Notes under the pieces: generated by a model
Seen by the model: only the letters and a program-made list of their open reading frames with translations
Databases searched by the model: none
Told to the model about the DNA's origin: nothing
In this document: piece after piece, positions 59,000 to 64,000 of the stretch
How positions within the stretch are numbered: position 1 is the stretch's first letter
Layout of the letters: each line of letters opens with the position of its first letter
Assembly (NCBI RefSeq): GCF_029633865.1
Contig: NC_079223.1
Span: 37,321,706 to 37,385,705, forward strand
From: Lampris incognitus
Taxonomy: Eukaryota > Chordata > Actinopteri > Lampriformes > Lampridae
Length of the DNA stretch: 64,000 nt
Reading direction: 5' to 3'
Position numbers and translations under genes: made by a program

Positions 59000-59840
59000 G
59001 TAATATGTAATTCCTGACAGTAGTAAATGTACTGAGGGAAACACGGCGTCATGCAGCCCATAGGGACTTGGTTCCCACTGGCACATCACAATCTCACACA
59101 TGCTCATTTCGCCGTACACAATATCCCATGTGGAAGCAATGAGATGCCTTTCAAAATGCAAGCATAGGAAAGTTATCGTACATGTTTTCTGTGAGACCAT
59201 TTGATGGGTGCCAAAAAATCCCTGAATACAGAAACAGGACCTGCCGGTGCAGTTTAAAGAACATAAATGCTTGATGATAGGCCTCATTTGACAAAGTTTT
59301 ATCAAACGTGCGTGTACTTTCTCACATATATCTGATCTAAATTTTCTCTTCGGATTTGCAAGATGCCTGGGAGTACAGATTTTATTTGTATTCACTGGCG
59401 TATGTTCAATAATACCAAGTTCTCACAACTGAAACAAGCGTTCATGGTCCACCAGATTACCATAAAGTGAGAGCCATATAAGGGATTAGGAAGATTTCCA
59501 GTCCAACAGAGGAGCAGACAGAAAAATAAGAGCTTTTCAGCCTCAGAGTTTGACGTTGTGCTGAGCCGTCTACGACGTCCTAGCACATTTTAACCACCAG
59601 TGTTAGCAGCAGCATTTACTGCCCCAGACAAAATATCTGAGAAGGAAATAACAGGGCAAGTGGGGGTTAACAGTCTTGATGACGTAAAAAGAAAATTGTT
59701 CCACCTAAAACTCACAAAGAAAAAGCAGTTGAACTGTGTTCAGACTTCAGTCATACCTCCAAAGGGTCTTTGTGTTGGTCATGTAAAATCTGGATCTGAA
59801 ATGACACAGCATCAGTGGAGTGTGTGCGTGCGTGCATGCG

Positions 59841-59845
<5 letters not shown>

Positions 59846-59878
<33 letters not shown>
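59846..59878. repeat. (GT)n microsatellite
   Basis: About 15 GT units, 270 bases before exon 4. Confidence 0.95.
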
Positions 59879-60150
59879 TGAGATAGAGACAGTGAGAGAG
59901 AGCCCGTTTTTTATGCACAAGCATTTGTACATGTGTGTGAGACATAGATAAGTGCGTGCATGTGTGAATGTTTGCGAGTGTGGAAATTCAAACTTATGTG
60001 TTGCACTGTCAGTCACTCGTGATTAAAAGCACAAGCTTAAATGACTAATATTCACATTTTTATTTGTATGCTTGCAGACATGTGCCTAGTTGCATGTTGC
60101 ACACATGTATTAGCAAAGCACACAACTTCTCTCGCATTCGTGCTTTTTAG

Positions 60151-60299
60151 GTGTTACCATGAGTGTGATCCTGGATTTACCCTACACCGTAAGCATCTGG
60201 ATCTCTGCTGCAGTAGCCATTATCTACACCCTGCTGGGAGGGCTTTACTCTGTGGCCTACACAGACATCATACAGCTCATTCTCATATTCGTCAGCTTG
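60151..60299 (+). CDS. slc5a7: choline transporter (SLC5A7 family), exon 4
   Basis: This 149-base exon follows TGCTTTTTAG and encodes [20 protein letters not shown], then [20 protein letters not shown] and QLILIFVSL. The block [19 protein letters not shown] is one of the best conserved parts of choline transporters and spans two membrane helices of the core. The exon starts in phase 1 and ends in phase 0 with donor GTGAGT at 60300. All intron phases found so far are mutually compatible, so the five exons can be read as one open frame. Confidence 0.94.
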
Positions 60300-60359
60300 G
60301 TGAGTTGTCCCGCTTTCTTCCTCTTCTAAAAACAGACTTGTTATAATAATGTCTCAATG

Positions 60360-61020
60360 CATGCTCAAATAATCCAGGTAAGAAAATCAAAGAAGGGGGC
60401 GTCCAGGTGGTGTGGCAGTCTATTCCATTGCCTACCAACACAAGGATCACTGGTTCGAATCCCCCTGTTACCTCCAGCTTGGTTACGTGTCCCTACAGAC
60501 ACAATTGGCTGTGTCTGCGGGTGGGAAGCCGGGTGTGGGTATATTTCCTGGTCGCCGCGCTAGCGCCTCCTCTGGTCAGCCGGGGCACCTGTTTGGGGGG
60601 GAGGGAATAGCATGATCCTCCCATGTGCTACGTCCCCCTGGCAAAATGCCTCACTGTCAGGTGAAAAGAAGCGGCTGGCGACTCCACATGTATCAGAGGA
60701 GACATGCAGCCCTCCGCGGATTGGCAGAGGGGGTGGGTTAGCGACCGGGACGACTCAGAAGAGTGGGGTAATTGGATGGATACAATCGGGGAGGAAAAAA
60801 AGGGGGGGGGAAATCCAAAGAAAATAAAATCAAAGAAGGTTGAATCAGTTCATCTGGACACAACGTTTCTTGGCCAGGAGGATTGGCATGACTTGTACCT
60901 CGGGGAAACTAAACAGATGCTGGCCAAAAGAATGGCACAACACAGAAGAGCTAACACGTCAGGCCAGGACTCTGCAGTCTACACCATCTACAGGCCAGTG
61001 GCCACTCTTTCAATAAAAAT
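60360..61020 (+). mobile_element. Penelope-like fragment split by a family B SINE
   Basis: The outer terminus (TGCTCAAATAATCCAGGTAA) precedes the SINE, and the rest (GGTTGAATCAGTTCATCTGG) follows it. It is then joined to the middle of the endonuclease (DLYLGETKQMLAKRMAQHRR, SAVYTIYRPVATLS). The Penelope piece is therefore older than the SINE. Confidence 0.8.
60397..60825 (+). repeat. tRNA-derived SINE, family B, in the Penelope fragment
   Basis: Complete copy with box B-like GGTTCGAATCC (60451-60461) and a perfect 14-base target duplication AAAATCAAAGAAGG (60383-60396 and 60826-60839). Confidence 0.9.
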
Positions 61021-62020
61021 AGTACTAAAGAATAACCAAGTTTAAAATATAGCAATACAAGTTGCTAGTTACAGTCACAGCAAACCTGCCTCTGAACAAC
61101 ATGTTTTTTACGACAGCAATGGATAGGAATAAATCCTCGAAACAGAAAGTCAAACATCTGTGTGTCAGTTTTCAATTAAATGCTTTTTGCCTTTTTCATG
61201 ACCGGGTCCATGACCTTCATCAAGCTCCCTCCAAAATTAAATCGAAGTCATCTAAGGACCATTGCTGTCCTTCACTGAAAATCTCATGTCATTTGCTGCA
61301 TATTTTATTCTGTAAAGTTGTGGACAGACAGACTGAAACAGACAAATGGCACCAAAAACCAAACCCTTCAGGATGGAGCAACCAAGCCAACAGTTCTTGA
61401 TAAAACATGTGTTTTTAAGATACTCTTAAAAGAAGCTCGTGTTCCGACATCTGATGCCCCATGGGGCTAATAGTATGATACAAATAGGCTGCTTTAAATT
61501 GTCCTCCACGCTTAATCCTGCATCCCTTTGATGACGTGTTGAACTGGTGTTAGCCTAATCTCCACCAGATGCTAACAGTGGCAGACGACTATGGTAAAAT
61601 GTCATCCTGTTCACCTGAAAATGGGTTCACTCTGGAAGCCTTGTGGTGTCCCAAACAATTTTAGAAACCCACTACATCACACACATTGTGACAGATGGCC
61701 CAGATGTTTGGTCGCTCTGCCATGAATGCGTTCGCACGAGAGGATTGTGGCAAACACGGGGTATCATCTAATTAATGGTATGACTGGGATTACCTGCGGA
61801 TTCTTAATACATCCACTGATGTCAGGACCTGTACCTGGTCTTTGCTCGCCCATCTCGCGTCTACGCATTTACAGCACGACAGAGTGATCAAACATCTGTG
61901 CAAATTACACTGTTTTGCTTGTGATGTTCTGCATTTTTCAAAATCAGTTAAGATTTTTAAAAAAAGTATGCTAATACACATCCAGCTTTATTTTACTAAG
62001 GACCTTTTTGTACTCCCCAG

Positions 62021-62164
62021 TGGCTGTGTGTCCCCTATGCGTTGATGAACCCCGCTTCCTCTGACATCACCAAGACGGCCTTCAACAGCACCTTCCAGGC
62101 CCCCTGGGTTGGTACGCTGGAGGCAGGCAGAGTTTGGAGGTGGATCGATAATTTTTTATTGCTG
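62021..62164 (+). CDS. slc5a7: choline transporter (SLC5A7 family), exon 5 (gene continues past window)
   Basis: This 48-codon phase 0 exon follows CTCCCCAG and encodes WLCVPYALMNPASSDITKTA, then FNSTFQAPWVGTLEAGRVWR and WIDNFLLL, with donor GTAAGG at 62165. It aligns with the human SLC5A7 segment between ISVPFAL and WLDSFLLL. An NST glycosylation sequon is visible in the loop. After five exons 249 codons are accounted for out of roughly 580 expected. The next exon should begin with the equivalent of MLGGIPWQ, but it is not found before 64000, so the gene is truncated by the window edge and not broken. Confidence 0.93.
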
Positions 62165-63000
62165 GTAAGGTGACAAGCATCAAAATCTGGTCATAACCAC
62201 ATCAGAAAGGTCTGTCCTCGTACATTTTGTCCAGAAGGTTGCTCAGTTAATGTCAGGTGGAGCGGCTGAAATCTTGTTGGGCTTGCTCTCAACAAACAAG
62301 TCATCACAACAGAACAGAATTAAGAACAGACAAGCGGAACACAAACAAAAAGCATTGAAGATTATGAAGCTTTCTCACCGATTTAACATACTGTGCCTTA
62401 GGGTAAAATTAATCGTCTTTTGTTCAGCCAATTTATACAACATCTGTCTTTTCAGGATCATTATATTCTAAACCGTTCCTCCTAAGAATTTATAAATATG
62501 TTCTTTTATCTGTTAAACCGTAAAGTTTACTTTTCGTAATTTGCTGTTGACTGGTGAACTGAGTATTTTGAGGGGAAAAAAATCACAGGAGTGAAACTAA
62601 ATCGAGTGCACTGTGAGAGTTTAAATATTAATCTAAGTGAGAAAATAAATGGTTACTTTTTAGGAGTGCACTGTCTTACCTGTACAAAAATGTACTTAAG
62701 TAAAACCACGAAAATGTATATAGTATTCTTCTGGTATTTTTGTCAATTTACCATGCAAACCCTAAAACTAGCAGTATTTCTTGTTTTTGTCACATTACCC
62801 TACATTAGTATTTCTATTATTTCCATAGTGTAGAATATGTTCCTACTGTGTTTAGTACTATGCTGTAGTACATGGCTACAGTGCTCGTACAGTAATGTGA
62901 TGAAAAAAAACCAGGAAACACTATAGTAATTTTCTGCTTTCTATGGTTTTACTGTCATCCCATTTCATGGAGACATAAGAACATTCACAAGATCACAGCA
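62165..63000 (+). other. start of choline transporter intron 5
   Basis: AT-rich sequence with no recognised exon or repeat. The 80-codon frame at 62591-62833 is low-complexity AT-rich sequence without a familiar pattern. Confidence 0.6.
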
Positions 63001-63728
63001 AGTGTAATCAGTTCATCTGGATACAACATTTATTGACAGAAACGTTTCATCACTCATCTAAGTGACCTCTTCAGTCTAAACTGACTGCAGGTATCCCCAC
63101 CCTTATAAACAATACAGTTGCATAATGACCAAAACCAATGATCAGTTTCATATAGAAATTGCCGTGAGCATTAACTAGAGTTTCAATGGCCGTGTGTACT
63201 ATTCACAGAGGATTTGGGAATGGTTGCAATCACAGCATTGTAAAATGGCAACAGATATACTTAGCCCCCCCTCTCGGTTCAGGGATGGTCGTTCCCTCTT
63301 CACATACATGGCCTCTTTGAAAGACTGGCCACTGGCCTGTAGATGGGTGTAGACTGGGTGTTAGCTCTTCTGTTGTGCCATCCTCTTGGCCAGCATCTGT
63401 TTAGTTTCCCCAATGTACAAGTCACGGCAATCCTCCCAGCACTTAACAGCGTACGCTATATTGCTCTGTTTGTGCTGGGGGACCAATCCTTCCGATCCTT
63501 GGGGTGCACCAATTTCTGGCGCAGTGTGTTTTGGGATTTGAAAGCAATTTAGGAAAATAACACGTCTCAACTGCTCCGACACTCTCACCACATACGAAAT
63601 CACCACTGGTTCACGCTTATGCAGCTATTGACCTCCTCCTCTCTTCGATCGGCTGGTGCACTGTTCGTGGTGGATCGTCTTCCTGTCTTCCACGTCTTCC
63701 TGGCTTTGACAGATGCCCAGATAGGATA
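63001..63728 (-). mobile_element. Penelope-like element, minus copy
   Basis: The terminal and subterminal regions (63001-63240) are followed on the minus strand by deleted coding remnants: NIAYAVKCWEDCRDLYIGET, then KQMLAKRMAQ, and upstream RT-end sequence (SYPIWASVKARK). It belongs to the same family as 25640-26705. Confidence 0.85.
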
Positions 63729-64000
63729 AGAGTACATCTGTCGCCATCTTACAATGCTGTGATTGCAGCCATTCCCAAATCCTCTGTGCATATGGCCCTT
63801 GTAACTCTAGTTGATGCTCATGGCAATTTGCATATGAAACCGATCTTGTTTTCGGTTGTTATGCCACTGTTTTGTTTATAAGGGTGAGGATACCTGCAGT
63901 CAGCTGAGACTGAAGAGGTCACTGAAATGAGTGATTAAATGTTTCTCTCTCAATAAACGTTGTGTCCAGATGAACTGATTCCATTTTCTGTGATTTCTTA
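63729..64000 (+). mobile_element. Penelope-like element 3' end, plus copy, running off the window
   Basis: Begins at the endonuclease end (AGTACATCTGTCGCCATCTT) and runs through TTGTTTATAAGGGTGAGGAT to CCAGATGAACTGATTCC. It is joined tail-opposed to the minus copy at about 63728. Confidence 0.8.

Overview
The window reads as nuclear DNA of a teleost fish. It has widely spaced short exons with GT/AG borders that match vertebrate genes, very long dinucleotide microsatellites, and a dense mix of LINEs, Penelope-like elements, tRNA-derived SINEs, hAT/Tc1/Harbinger DNA transposons and one Ty3-like LTR element. There is no bacterial gene organisation. I found no base-level signal that fixes the species.

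Three host genes are supported. (1) The last two coding exons of desi2 (PPPDE-family desumoylating isopeptidase 2, + strand; 6453-6594 and 15450-15725). The earlier exons, including the one with the catalytic histidine, are not visible and probably lie before position 1. (2) A two-exon class A orphan GPCR on the minus strand (34551-34737 and 32726-33438), about 300 residues, lacking several textbook class A residues. (3) The first five coding exons of a high-affinity choline transporter gene of the SLC5A7 family on the + strand (40727-62164). It is divergent enough to suggest a paralog, and it continues beyond the right edge.

Everything else is intron, UTR or intergenic DNA dominated by repeats. 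1-6.4 kb: SINEs, (GT)n/(TC)n tracts and Penelope termini. 6.6-15.4 kb (last desi2 intron): a 3 kb LINE carrying two nested DNA transposons, a dispersed repeat and several SINEs. 15.7-20.6 kb: probable desi2 3' UTR and flank. 20.9-25.1 kb: hAT remnants and a degraded Ty3-like element with a SINE and a MITE inside it. 25.3-32.6 kb: a block of a Penelope-like element, two different LINEs and a SINE. 36-37.1 kb: a MITE next to a SINE with a second SINE inside it. 38.7-39.3 kb: a Tc1-like remnant. 39.7-40.7 kb: a CpG-rich segment just before the choline transporter start codon. The transporter introns hold a complete-ended hAT element, Penelope fragments (one a near-perfect palindrome), SINEs and long (GT)n tracts.

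The three genes have no obvious joint function. DESI2 is a cytosolic thiol isopeptidase, the GPCR is a plasma-membrane receptor of unknown ligand, and SLC5A7 proteins take up choline with sodium for acetylcholine synthesis. I did not find a new multi-gene system. The most distinctive items are the unusual receptor, the divergent choline-transporter paralog and the layered, datable transposon insertions.
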